This document shows, piece after piece, positions 4,239-13,700 of a stretch of DNA of 14,898 nt (position 1 is its first letter; every line of letters begins with the position of its first letter). This DNA comes from Candidatus Peregrinibacteria bacterium (GTDB lineage Bacteria; Patescibacteriota; Gracilibacteria; Peribacterales; Peribacteraceae): assembly GCA_018662075.1 (NCBI GenBank), contig JABJGX010000034.1:1-14898 (forward strand), written 5' to 3'. Below the pieces are notes generated by a model. That model saw only the letters and a program-made list of their open reading frames with translations. It had not been told where the DNA came from and searched no databases. The translations under genes were made by a program, and so were the position numbers.

Positions 4239-7200
4239 TTACTGTTTTTCAAATCGGATGACTACTTTCTTTTCTCCCACATCGATGGTGTGATCTTCTC
4301 CCTTGTTCTCTTGGAGGGCTGCTTTTGTCTCCTGGAGGATCAAATCTTTAAAGGTCGCAAGAATATCATCAGCGCCTGTGATACTGAGAGAAATGTTATC
4401 GGTAAATTCAAATCCAGACTCTTTACGGATACGTTGAATGTTTCGGATAATGTCACGCGCTTCTCCTTCCAGTTGCAAGTCTGGGTAGATCTCTGTGTCT
4501 AGTGACACTACCACTCCTTTGTCAGCTGCCACGTTCTCTCCTTCTTTTCCTCTGTACACAAGAGACGCTTCGTCGGGAGTAAGGACGACGTCCATAATAA
4601 GTATTTCTCCTGATGGCTGAATCTCAAATGCACCTTCTTTTCCAGCAGTAATGATTTCTTGGACACGTTTACCGAGTCGCGGTCCTACTTTTCGCGCATC
4701 CACAAGAACAAAACTTTCTGCAAGGTCTTCTGGGTTTTCTGCAAAAGCAACTTCTTTGACATTGAGCTCTTGGCGGAGCACAGAAAGATCGCCTTCGGTT
4801 AGGCTAACGCTAGACTTCAGGTCTGGTGGAACCGCTATGGTTGCGCGCTTCAGAGGTTGGCGCGATTTGATAGTTGCCTCACTACGCACTGCGTTTCCAA
4901 GGCTCACCACACGGCGCATCACGCGTGTTTTCTCGAGGAGTTTCACTTCATCGGCACTGAGTTTCCGAACTTCTGGCCAGTCAGTCATATGAATAGAGTG
5001 ATGTTCTTCTTCTACTAGGTTTAAGTAGATGGCATCTGTGATGAACGGGCAGAATGGTGCAAGTGCCTGTGAGATCGTCAGGAGCACATCGTACAATGTG
5101 GATAGAGCATCATTTCGGTCTTGCTCTTCCAGGTCTCCACTTGCGTCTATATTATCGATGGCACCTTTGCCCGCAAACCTTCTTCTGCTGAGGCGAACAT
5201 ACCAGTTGGTTAGTGCGTCGATAGTTTCATATAATTCTGAACATGTCCCAGACAAGTTGTACTCGTCGATCTCTTTAGTCATGCGGTTTAGAAGGTCTTG
5301 TACTTCTGTCTGAATCCAGACATCCAAAGGATGGGCAGACTTCCTCCTGTTCTCTACAGCACTAAAATCACATGCATTGGCATATGTTACAAAGAAGCTA
5401 TACGTATTCCACAAAGGAAGAAGAACATTTCGTACGGTTTCTTCAACCAATTGCTCTGAGAAGCGAAGGTCTTCACCGCGAACAGCAGGGCTGCTCATGA
5501 GTGCAAAGCGAACAGCATCCGCTCCATGCTTATTAACGACTTCCAAAGGATCTGGATAGTTCTTCAGCCTCTTACTCATCTTCTTTCCATCTTCTGCAAG
5601 AACTGTTCCATTGACGATGCAGTGTTCGAATGGAGACTTTTCAAAGAGGGCAGAGCCAAGAACCGTCAATGTGTAAAACCATCCACGAGTCTGGTCCATA
5701 CCTTCAGCAATGAAGTTTGCAGGGAAATTAGGGGGTAGGGAATGGTGCTTCATTTCAAATGGATAGTGTTCTTGTGCGTATGGCATAGCCCCACTTTCAA
5801 ACCAACAGTCTAAAACCTCTGGAATGCGCTTCAAAAAGGGGTGAAGTGGAATGTCGATTGCTTCTGCATTCTTTACAATTGTATGGGCAAGATCAACATA
5901 CGGTCGGTTCTCCAGGCAGGAGAGCAGAGCCCTGGTTGTTCCTCCATGTGAAACGAGAAGAACTTTTTTACCAGGGTACATTTCAGAGATCTTTTGACAT
6001 GCACCTTCTGTCCGCTTCAAGAAGTCTGTCAGACTCTCTCCATTTGGAGCTGTCAGATGATGGAAGCTAGAGCCTCTGTATCCTTTCACACCAATGAACT
6101 CGTCTGCGACATCTTCCATCTTCTGTCCGTCCCAGTCTCCATTACTTCGCTCTCGGAGCTCTGGCCACTTGGCATCCAATGTCAGTCCTAGTTCTTTTGC
6201 GATGATCTCGGCAGTCTCGATAGAACGTGAGAGATCGGAAGAGATCACAACGTCAAACGTACGACCCTTCAGAGACACAGCAGTTTCTAGTGCTTGTGCC
6301 CTTCCTGTTTCATTTAAAGGTTTATCAGTATGACCTTGTTGTCGCCCTTCTTTGTTCCAGTCTGTCTCTCCGTGACGCACAAGTGTGAGGTCGACAGTAC
6401 TTTCGCTTTTGCTGCCTGGCCAGACAATATCGTCGATCGTATCATTATGTAGGTCCAGCTGTTGTTTCTTATCATGATCCCAGAAGTATGTCTTTGGTGT
6501 CGCTTTTTCAGGATATGGTCTGTGACTAAGTTTGATGGGATCTGTTCCTGTGAAGAAGTGCTCCATGTTTACAACAGGGTCTGCATGGGAGACAACGACT
6601 ATGTGCTCAGACCGATGCCGAGGAAGGATCTCTTTCATGAAGTCTGAGATGCGCGCTTGCACACTCTCCCAGCTTTCCATTCCATCAAAGTGATAGATAC
6701 TCTCTGGTCTGTCAGACTCGATTTTGTGAGCACGCCTTTCTTTCAGGAATGTAAGGTCCGAGAAGTCGACAGTTTTCCCTTCCCATTTTCCAAACGAGAC
6801 TTCACGAAGACGCTCGTCCACAATAACTTCAGCCCCGGTCTCTTTCGCAATTGCTTCAGCAGTTTGGCGTGTTCGTGCAAGGGGTGAGCAGTAGATGACA
6901 TCCACATTCTTCGTTTGCAGATACTGTCCTGCTTTCTTCGCTTGTGACTGACCAAGCTTTGTAAGGTCGGTCCCTGGGAGTTCTCCTTGGTAGATCGGAA
7001 TGAGGTTACCCTCGCTCTCTGCATGACGAATAGCAGTAACTTTTGTAAACCGTATAGTCTTTTCCTTCATGAGGTCATCCCTACTTCCAATGACTGTCAT
7101 ATCTTCTCCGTCTTTTGTTCTCCAAATAGGAAGTGGTGCACCCCAGTATCTATTGCGGGAGATAGCCCAGTCACGCGCATTTTCGAGCCATTTACCAAAG

Positions 7201-8549
7201 CGACCATCTCGGATGTGAGACGGCACCCACTCGGTCTGGCTATTTGCTTTCAGCATGTCGTCTTTAATCCTATCGACAGCGACAAACCACGAACTGGTTG
7301 CGTAGTTTAAAAGAGGGGAGTCACAACGCCAGCAGTGTGCGTAGCTGTGCTTATATTTCTTACTCGTAAATAACTTGTTGTTCTCTTTAAGCCATGCAAT
7401 AACTTTTTGGTCCGTCTTCGATGGGTCATCAGCAGGTTTTACGTGAAGCCCTGCAAAATCTGTCACCGCTTCGATAAATGTTCCATCCATGCGAACGTGT
7501 TGTAATAGTTCGAGTTTATGCTTCTGTCCTAGGGTGAAGTCGTCGTCACCAAAGCCAGGAGCAATGTGCACAACACCTGTTCCATCTTCTGTGGTGACAA
7601 AATCTGCATCAACAATGGTAAACGCTGAGTCTTTATATTCATCTTCAAAGTACGAGAAGAGTGGTGTGTACTTTTTTCCAAGTAAGTCTTTGGCAGAAAC
7701 TTTCTCAGAAGAGATGATCTCTTTTCCTTCAAATACTTTTTCGACTAGGTCTTCTGCAACAATGTATTTCTCATTATCAATAGTTACTTTTACGTACTGA
7801 ACCTTTTTATGAATGGCCAGTAGCAAGTTTCCAGGTAGCGTCCATGGAGTCGTTGTCCATGCAAGGACAAATGTACCTGGTTCGTCTGCAAGTTCGAACT
7901 TCGCAGTGGCAGACTGGTCTGTAATGTCTACGTATGCCTGCGTTACCTCAAAGTTACTAAGAGGAGTCACACACCGTGGACAAATGTGCATGGGCTTGTG
8001 GCCTTCGTAGATAAGATCTTTCTTGCTGAGCTCTGAAAACACCCACCAGATACTTTCCATGTACTCGGGGTCCATAGTTTTATAATCCCAGTCCATGTCC
8101 ACAAAGCGTCCAACACGTTCGACAACCGTACGCCACTCTCCTGTATACCTCTGTACAGTGCTTCGACATAAGTCGTTAAATGCACCAATGCCCATGTCTT
8201 CTATTTGTTGCTTATCTTTAATATCGTTTTCCTTCTCGATGATGTTTTCAATCGGTAGACCATGACAGTCCCATCCAAAACGTCTCTGTACCTCGTGCCC
8301 TCTCATTGTTTGATATCGAGGGATCACGTCTTTAATGGTTCCTGCAAGAAGATGCCCGTAATGCGGCACACCTGTAGCAAATGGCGGTCCATCGTAAAAT
8401 GAATATGATTTAGATGGGGATGCATCGCTTGGTCCAGATGCTCTTTGTCGAATAGATCGCTTAAATATGTCCTCTTCTTTCCAATACTGAAGAATTCCAA
8501 CTTCTAGATCTGAAAGCCGTTGTTTCGGGTCGACGGAGTCGAAGGGCAT
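4239..8549 (-). CDS. ileS: Isoleucyl-tRNA synthetase, type 2, with two inserted histidine phosphatase domains
   Basis: IleRS charges tRNA-Ile with isoleucine in the cytoplasm. The class I signatures are HYGH (63-66) and KMSKR (990-994). The editing domain shows TTTPWTLPGN (232-241) and GTGVVHIAPGFGDDD (323-337). Cysteine pairs CPRC (190-193) and CWRC (406-409), the GVPHYGHLLAGTIKD pattern and the C-terminal EARDIIRNIQRIRKESGF indicate the eukaryote-like type 2, which is often mupirocin-tolerant. Such enzymes are usually about 1050 aa; this one is 1436. The excess is two histidine phosphatase domains. Domain 1 (about 503-690) has RH at 508-509, SPLAR (R559) and VVSH (H655). Domain 2 (about 718-885) has RHGE at 725-728, SDLSR (R775) and LVSHGG (H868). 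The native strand LDLHNDTIDDIVW (698-710) lies between them. The start is 7 nt after TACCAT. Confidence 0.95.
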   Translation of the reverse strand: MPFDSVDPKQRLSDLEVGILQYWKEEDIFKRSIRQRASGPSDASPSKSYSFYDGPPFATGVPHYGHLLAGTIKDVIPRYQTMRGHEVQRRFGWDCHGLPIENIIEKENDIKDKQQIEDMGIGAFNDLCRSTVQRYTGEWRTVVERVGRFVDMDWDYKTMDPEYMESIWWVFSELSKKDLIYEGHKPMHICPRCVTPLSNFEVTQAYVDITDQSATAKFELADEPGTFVLAWTTTPWTLPGNLLLAIHKKVQYVKVTIDNEKYIVAEDLVEKVFEGKEIISSEKVSAKDLLGKKYTPLFSYFEDEYKDSAFTIVDADFVTTEDGTGVVHIAPGFGDDDFTLGQKHKLELLQHVRMDGTFIEAVTDFAGLHVKPADDPSKTDQKVIAWLKENNKLFTSKKYKHSYAHCWRCDSPLLNYATSSWFVAVDRIKDDMLKANSQTEWVPSHIRDGRFGKWLENARDWAISRNRYWGAPLPIWRTKDGEDMTVIGSRDDLMKEKTIRFTKVTAIRHAESEGNLIPIYQGELPGTDLTKLGQSQAKKAGQYLQTKNVDVIYCSPLARTRQTAEAIAKETGAEVIVDERLREVSFGKWEGKTVDFSDLTFLKERRAHKIESDRPESIYHFDGMESWESVQARISDFMKEILPRHRSEHIVVVSHADPVVNMEHFFTGTDPIKLSHRPYPEKATPKTYFWDHDKKQQLDLHNDTIDDIVWPGSKSESTVDLTLVRHGETDWNKEGRQQGHTDKPLNETGRAQALETAVSLKGRTFDVVISSDLSRSIETAEIIAKELGLTLDAKWPELRERSNGDWDGQKMEDVADEFIGVKGYRGSSFHHLTAPNGESLTDFLKRTEGACQKISEMYPGKKVLLVSHGGTTRALLSCLENRPYVDLAHTIVKNAEAIDIPLHPFLKRIPEVLDCWFESGAMPYAQEHYPFEMKHHSLPPNFPANFIAEGMDQTRGWFYTLTVLGSALFEKSPFEHCIVNGTVLAEDGKKMSKRLKNYPDPLEVVNKHGADAVRFALMSSPAVRGEDLRFSEQLVEETVRNVLLPLWNTYSFFVTYANACDFSAVENRRKSAHPLDVWIQTEVQDLLNRMTKEIDEYNLSGTCSELYETIDALTNWYVRLSRRRFAGKGAIDNIDASGDLEEQDRNDALSTLYDVLLTISQALAPFCPFITDAIYLNLVEEEHHSIHMTDWPEVRKLSADEVKLLEKTRVMRRVVSLGNAVRSEATIKSRQPLKRATIAVPPDLKSSVSLTEGDLSVLRQELNVKEVAFAENPEDLAESFVLVDARKVGPRLGKRVQEIITAGKEGAFEIQPSGEILIMDVVLTPDEASLVYRGKEGENVAADKGVVVSLDTEIYPDLQLEGEARDIIRNIQRIRKESGFEFTDNISLSITGADDILATFKDLILQETKAALQENKGEDHTIDVGEKKVVIRFEKQ
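5895..6398 (-). other. Inserted histidine phosphatase domain 2 within IleRS
   Basis: This segment is roughly residues 718-885 of IleRS. VDLTLVRHGETDWN opens the domain; SSDLSRSIETAE, LRERSNGDWDGQ and VLLVSHGGTTRALL supply the remaining catalytic elements. It resembles cobC/phosphoglycerate-mutase-like phosphatases more than domain 1 does. The catalytic region of IleRS resumes with LKRIPEVLDCWFESGAMPYA (907 onward). Confidence 0.88.
6753..7043 (-). other. Core of inserted histidine phosphatase domain 1 within IleRS
   Basis: The segment covers about residues 503-600 of IleRS, from the catalytic RHAESEGN through SPLARTRQTAE to LREVSFGKWEG. The second catalytic histidine (H655, VVVSHAD) lies further on, and the whole domain reaches about residue 690 (near 6480). 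The catalytic arginines, histidines and the acidic residue after LRE are all present, so an active phosphatase is expected. The domain is inserted after VIGSRDDLMKEKT, which in ordinary IleRS leads straight to the HRP(F/Y)-type strand. Confidence 0.85.
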
Positions 8550-8556
8550 GAAAAGG

Positions 8557-8562
8557 ATGGTA
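8557..8562 (-). promoter_or_regulatory. Possible -10 element of ileS
   Basis: TACCAT on the minus strand lies 7 nt before the ileS ATG. There is no good -35, but the same hexamer at similar spacing precedes the RSH-fusion and Nudix genes. It implies that ileS can be transcribed leaderless on its own, besides read-through from the upstream gene 67 nt away. Confidence 0.4.
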
Positions 8563-8616
8563 ACCGTGCGTAGAGTTTACCTTAGAACTGCTCTAATGGG
8601 ATAGTTTTCAATAGAA

Positions 8617-10242
8617 TTATAGATTCAACTCTCGCTCCTGGAAGCCTTTTTTCAAGTCATTCTTTTTTCTGTTATGACGTGCCTCTTCTTGCCAGAGGGC
8701 AACTTCGTCTAAGAAGAGAGTAAAGATAATTTTGTCATGGAATGATGCCGCCATATGAACAGGGTCAACACCTCTATTCTGTTTTACTTTTACACCAACA
8801 ACATGTCCATCTTCTTCATCGATAGATTCTGCCCATGAGGTAGTGCTAAGCCTAGCGATAACGTCGATAGTCTCTGCATTTACATCATCAAAATATGGTG
8901 CGTTGGATAGTGGAATGTTTTGAAAAATACGAACACTCTTTTCATCGGGATCTCGTGATGTGTGGATCTTACAGAGTATGTGATGTGGATTACTCAATGC
9001 ATTATTAATAACGCTGTAATCCCCAAGTCCAAATGTGGTACCTGGAGCACATCCATCACTCTTACACTCGTTAAGAAGGTCTTCTCTTGCTGCAGTACGC
9101 GTTTGAATAGACCCTGCACAAAGCGCAAGTACATGAACACCACTTCTAATCTGAGAAACAATCTCATCATTAATGCCAAGCTCTGTTTGGTTATTGAACT
9201 GTATCTTATGCCAGCCACCTGGAAGCACGATGATATCTGGGTTTACTGCTTTCATTTGATCTCCGTTTTGTACGAGGTGAACTTCTACATTGAAATCATC
9301 GATGTGTTGCGATGCCTTTAGCAGTGCGATCGCATCTTTTCTTGCACTTCCTTGGACGTTTACAACGGCAACTTTTTGGGTTGTATCTCTACCCTCAATA
9401 GTAAATGGGTTGTCGAGCATTTTTGCAGTCTTTGGCTTTTTCATTTTTCCAATACGCAATTCATGAATACGTTGCGCCTGCTCCAATGTTGGAGTGTCTG
9501 TTGGGATAATGGTATCCACTTGGACATCAGCATTTTCCGATAAAAATTTTATAAGATCATCAGTTGGCATTTGCAGTCCCATAAATGGGCGAGCATGTAA
9601 TTGGGGAGTTTCTAGTCCTTGCTTATAGTCATTCCATGTCTCGAAAGCTCTTTTGGCGTCATCTGGTTTTTGTGTGATGATTCCATTTGTTACTCCTTGC
9701 GTTATATTTTCAAAGAATGACTTCTTTAAGGACCTCTTCGCAGTCCCAGCTGGAACCATTGTAAAAAGAGGTAGGTCTAAAGCCTGTGGGGAGATAGCGC
9801 CTTCTTCATCTTGCTTTGCCGCAAGTAATTCCATGGCCTTTCCCTGTTTCTCTAGATAGTGTGGAATATCTTCAGCATTGGCCATTGCAAAGAATCTCGG
9901 CTTTGTGTCTTCGGCATGAGTAGCTGCATACCGTTCTACCTGTCCAAAGTATGCTTTATGCTTTGGTGGATTATATTCTCCAATGGCAATTTCTCGTGGA
10001 TCTTTCCTCTCATTTGTGCCAATAAGACCACTGCCCTTTGGGATAATGTACGACGTAACACTTAGGGCATCTGCTATTTCACTTGATACAGTGCTTTTGA
10101 CATCTAAAAAAGTCGTATTTCCACCTGTACAGAGGATATCTAGCTCTTTTCCTGTTGCCTGGTTTTTTGCTGCCAGTTCTTCGTCTATCAGCAGAGGGAT
10201 ATCATGCTCAGTATCGTCGTTTGGTGTAATGTCTTCATTCAT
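8617..10242 (-). CDS. Unknown protein with C-terminal PdxT/SNO-like glutamine amidotransferase domain
   Basis: The protein is 541 residues from the ATG at 10242; the frame is open further upstream but that part looks non-coding. The first 280 residues are unrecognised: an acidic tail, then LDILCTGGNTTFLDVKSTVS and a charged helical region. Residues 289-515 resemble class I glutamine amidotransferases of the PdxT type: VAVVNVQGSA, VLPGG (339-343), the nucleophile elbow LALCAGS (C375), SNAPYFDDVNAE and the histidine motif SFHDK (H502). The glutamate expected two residues after that histidine is lysine (K504), and the PdxT PGGEST motif is PGGWHK, so glutaminase activity is doubtful. No PdxS partner is seen nearby. 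It lies 67 nt upstream of ileS on the same strand. It may bind or modify a nitrogen metabolite, but no function is proposed. Confidence 0.8.
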   Translation of the reverse strand: MNEDITPNDDTEHDIPLLIDEELAAKNQATGKELDILCTGGNTTFLDVKSTVSSEIADALSVTSYIIPKGSGLIGTNERKDPREIAIGEYNPPKHKAYFGQVERYAATHAEDTKPRFFAMANAEDIPHYLEKQGKAMELLAAKQDEEGAISPQALDLPLFTMVPAGTAKRSLKKSFFENITQGVTNGIITQKPDDAKRAFETWNDYKQGLETPQLHARPFMGLQMPTDDLIKFLSENADVQVDTIIPTDTPTLEQAQRIHELRIGKMKKPKTAKMLDNPFTIEGRDTTQKVAVVNVQGSARKDAIALLKASQHIDDFNVEVHLVQNGDQMKAVNPDIIVLPGGWHKIQFNNQTELGINDEIVSQIRSGVHVLALCAGSIQTRTAAREDLLNECKSDGCAPGTTFGLGDYSVINNALSNPHHILCKIHTSRDPDEKSVRIFQNIPLSNAPYFDDVNAETIDVIARLSTTSWAESIDEEDGHVVGVKVKQNRGVDPVHMAASFHDKIIFTLFLDEVALWQEEARHNRKKNDLKKGFQERELNL

Positions 10243-10394
10243 AACAGCTATTGCAGAGGAGGATAGATAGGAGATATACTTTATGATAGAACAGTATTTA
10301 CTGTAAAGGGTAAAGTCTATTAAACAACATGTGTAAAACACTGATTTAAGATGATATCGACCAACTATGTATACATATTTATCACAGATTTTCC
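10243..10394. other. Intergenic stretch between divergent genes, with palindromes
   Basis: The inverted repeat ACAGTA-TT-TACTGT (10291-10304) and the 12-bp palindrome TATGTATACATA (10366-10377) are visible. The first lies among possible -10 sequences for the amidotransferase-like gene (TATCAT, TATATC), where no single promoter stands out. Either could be an operator, but AT-rich palindromes of this size occur by chance. Confidence 0.35.
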
Positions 10395-10422
10395 TTGACG
10401 ATCAAGCTTAGAAAAGTACAAT
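10395..10422 (+). promoter_or_regulatory. Sigma-70-type promoter of the small acidic protein gene
   Basis: TTGACG (10395-10400), a 16-nt spacer and TACAAT (10417-10422) give a good match. Transcription would start near 10429, which places the ATGs at 10421 and 10427 at or before the start site and favours the ATG at 10445. Confidence 0.55.
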
Positions 10423-10444
10423 GATTATGATAAATTCTACTATT

Positions 10445-10624
10445 ATGTCTACTGCATCATCAATTGAAGACCGGCAAGCACTTCCTGCTAATGAGGAGGA
10501 GCTAAGGAAAATGGCAAGGGAGAATGATACCCCTAATAAGGAATTTGGTGAATCTCTACGGTTATTCGTCAGAGGTGAAATTAAAGCAGCGGTAAAACAG
10601 CTATTTAGTAAGTCTGAAGTGTAA
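10445..10624 (+). CDS. Hypothetical 59-aa soluble protein
   Basis: I do not recognise this protein. It begins MSTASSIEDRQALPANEEEL and ends with a basic helix, FVRGEIKAAVKQLFSKSEV. It is hydrophilic, charged and probably helical, with no signal or membrane segment. The frame is open back to ATGs at 10421 and 10427, but the promoter position makes 10445 the likelier start. It is a single gene between a divergent gene and the RSH fusion, which follows 157 nt later with its own -10. It could be a small regulator; nothing in the sequence proves this. Confidence 0.55.
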   Translation: MSTASSIEDRQALPANEEELRKMARENDTPNKEFGESLRLFVRGEIKAAVKQLFSKSEV

Positions 10625-10763
10625 AGGTCACAGAAGCCTATCACCCCAGAAAATATTCCGACAACACACATTTTTGATCAACCTTCTTCAGTAGAGCAGT
10701 AATCTCAATTGGAGCCTTTTTTGGCCAGATAATGTTCAATTATTCCTTTTCAGGGGAATTTCG

Positions 10764-10772
10764 TGCTACCAT
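10764..10772 (+). promoter_or_regulatory. Extended -10 promoter of the RSH-transporter fusion gene
   Basis: TGC-TACCAT lies 9 nt before the GTG start at 10782. Transcription would begin within about three bases of the start codon. No strong -35 is visible, as is common with extended -10 promoters. Confidence 0.45.
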
Positions 10773-10781
10773 TAAAACACC

Positions 10782-13700
10782 GTGAACAATGCTATAGAAT
10801 CAGTATTTCGGGCATGCCACTCTCTGACTAAAAAGGAGAGATTACGCCTTGAGCGTTCAATAGAAATTGGGAAAAAGGCACACGAAGGGCAAATACGAAA
10901 GTCTGATGGCAGTCCGTACTTTATTCATCCACTTTCTGTTGCAGAAATTTTGTGTAGATGGGGCGCAGACTGCGATACAGTGATTGCTGGAATTTTGCAT
11001 GACACTGTCGAAGATTCATCACTTACTATTGAAGATATAGAAGATGAGTTCGGACTTTCGGTTGCTTCGCTTGTTGAAGGGGTAACAAAATTTACAAAGA
11101 TAGACTTAAAAGAAAAAGATTTATTATCCGGAGAAGTGGAAACACTACGCAAGTTGTTTGAAGTGATGCGTACAGACATTCGCGTCTTTATTATTAAAAT
11201 TGCAGATAGAATACATAACTTAAGAACTATTAAAGGGTTGTCCGATGAAAGAAGAATTAGCTTCGCTAAAGAAAGTCTAGATATCTATTACAAGATTGCA
11301 TATCACTTGGGAATGGGTGAGGTGTGCAGAGAGATTACCAATATTTGCATACCGTATGTGTATCCAGAAAAAGCAAAAATTAGAGATAAATTTTGGAAAG
11401 ATCAGAAGAAAAGCGTGTCTTCTGCGGTAGAGCAGATAGACAAATCATTACAAAAAGAAATGGAAAAGAAGCAGGTTGTTGAGGTTCAGTTTGTAAAAAG
11501 TTCTCATGATATACCTAGAGTAAACAACGAAGACGAGTCTGAAGATAGAGCATATTATTGCGTCATAATCGCAAAAGATGAAGATGGTTGTTATAACGCA
11601 TTCAAGGCACTTCACTCTTTGTACCGCCCAGTACGTCGTAAGTTTCATGACTACATAGCGTCGCCGCCAGAGTCGGGATATAGAAGCTTACATACGACTA
11701 TCATTGGACCACATGACAAGCAGGTACAAGTGCGTATCCGTACACAAGAAATGGATATCCAAAATAGATTCGGTGTATTGAAGACAGCATTTGGCTCGAA
11801 GGACGGAAGCATGAAAGAATTTTCTTGGCTAGAGCGCTCTGCAGAATTGGATAGGACAACACGAGAAAGTAGCGAAGCATTTTGGGATGCACTACAGTCA
11901 GACATTTTCCAAAAATCTATAGAAGTCACTGTCAATGGAGATGTTGTATCTGTTCCACTAGAGTCTACAGCCCTTGATGCTGTGTACTTTCATATTGGGG
12001 CAAAGGCACATGCAGTAAGTGGTATCAAAATAAATGGTCATGATGTAGAGCTATCAACAATACTACACCCAGATGATGTGGTAGAAGTTGCAATGGAAAA
12101 GGTAAGCTCTGTTCAGTTTCATTGGCTAGATCTTGTCACGACAAAGTATGCACGCAATCATATTGTCGAAGCATTAAAGGAGTTCGATAGCACAGAGCGG
12201 TTTGAGCTTGGTCAGCAACTTCTACAAAAAGAATTGGATCACTTTCAAAAAATCCTTGTAGGAGAAATAAGTAAGTACCAGCAAAAAATTATTACGGATC
12301 ACTTTAAAAGAGAAACATTCGAAGATGTTATTGTGATGATAGGAGAGGGTGTGGTTCAGCCCAGGGAAATTGTTTCATTGATTCAAAAGAAAAAAAATAT
12401 AAGTAAAACCAAAGGGTTTCACTTCCGTTTAGTACTTGAGGTAACGGATAGGCACCGTGAAGATATCTTGCCACAAATTTCCGCACTTGCGAGGATTCAC
12501 AATGTTCAATTGGAAAATGTTCATATGAACTCAACCTCAAAACATGGAATGATTACAGTGAAATTAAGGGGATTTGCACAGAATAAGTCGTGTTATGCCG
12601 ATTTCCTCTCGGCACTTGAAAGGCACAGTTGGGTTTCTCGATTGCAAACCATGATATCTATCAGGCAAAGGGCTGCTTTGATTGTAGCATTCTGCATTGC
12701 TTTTGCAGTGTTAATTGCCCAGTTTATTCTACTGGCACAGTGGAAGGATTGGCTTGTGTCTTTACCGGGAAATTATGCCTTCTTCCTAGAGGTGGCATTT
12801 GTCATACCTCCACTCGTAGCAAACTTTTATATTTTGCGCATGCTAAGACACTTCGTCGTAGCAATGAGGAACGACAGATGGTTCCTCGTAATGGGATCGG
12901 TATTGAATATTGCTGTATGTTCTTTGCTTCTCTATGAGAGTGTCATTTTAGGATTTTCCAAAAGCATACTACCTCTGGTCGTAGTATTTATATTCTTTAT
13001 GATCTACATAGGATATCGATTCATTATCACTGAGCGCTTATTTGCAAAGGTAGAACGGGCGACTGTTAAGCCATTAACAAAGAAGCAGTGGCAAAAGCTA
13101 CGTCGCCAGAAGATAGCGGGTTATACATTCAGACTCGGTGCTGTCATTATATGGGGTATTCAGCCTCTGTATTTACGGTATACACCTGCGAATGAAGTGT
13201 CACCATTTATTAGAGTGTTCTTAACGGGAATCGGTGTCTTGATAATTACGGGTCTGTTTATTGGTATTAAAAAATTACGGAGTACGTCTGTTGTAAAGAA
13301 AGTTGCATTGCCAAAAAACATTCTTTTAACAAATATTATTATTGGATACATTCTCTTTACGTATCTTATTAATGCCAGCCTGCAGTTTACTACAAGTACA
13401 AATTTCATACTCTTTAATAACTTCTCTCCGGTCATAGCCCTTCTTGTTGGTGCAATGCTTTGGCGATCCTCTATCCCGTATCTTAGAGACCCAAGGAAAA
13501 TGATGTGGGTATTTGTTATTTTTCTTATGGGCTCTACGGGGGCCGCTCTTATTATTTACAATACCATGAAGGGTGCCAGTGGTGGGTCTCTGTATGGAGA
13601 TACACTTGGGCTTCTTGCAATGGCTGCAGATACTGTCCTTGTTGTATCTCAGATTAGATACATGAAGCTCTATAAAAATATTTCTAGTCTATCTATCAAT

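Noticed and set aside
10366..10377. 12-bp palindrome TATGTATACATA as a defined operator
   Set aside because: Several AT-rich 12-bp palindromes are expected by chance in a window this size, and nothing links it to a regulator.
10408..10671. 87-codon minus-strand ORF opposite the small acidic protein
   Set aside because: It is antisense to a plus-strand gene with a good promoter, and has a low-complexity sequence rich in Ser, Leu and Ile with no matching promoter.
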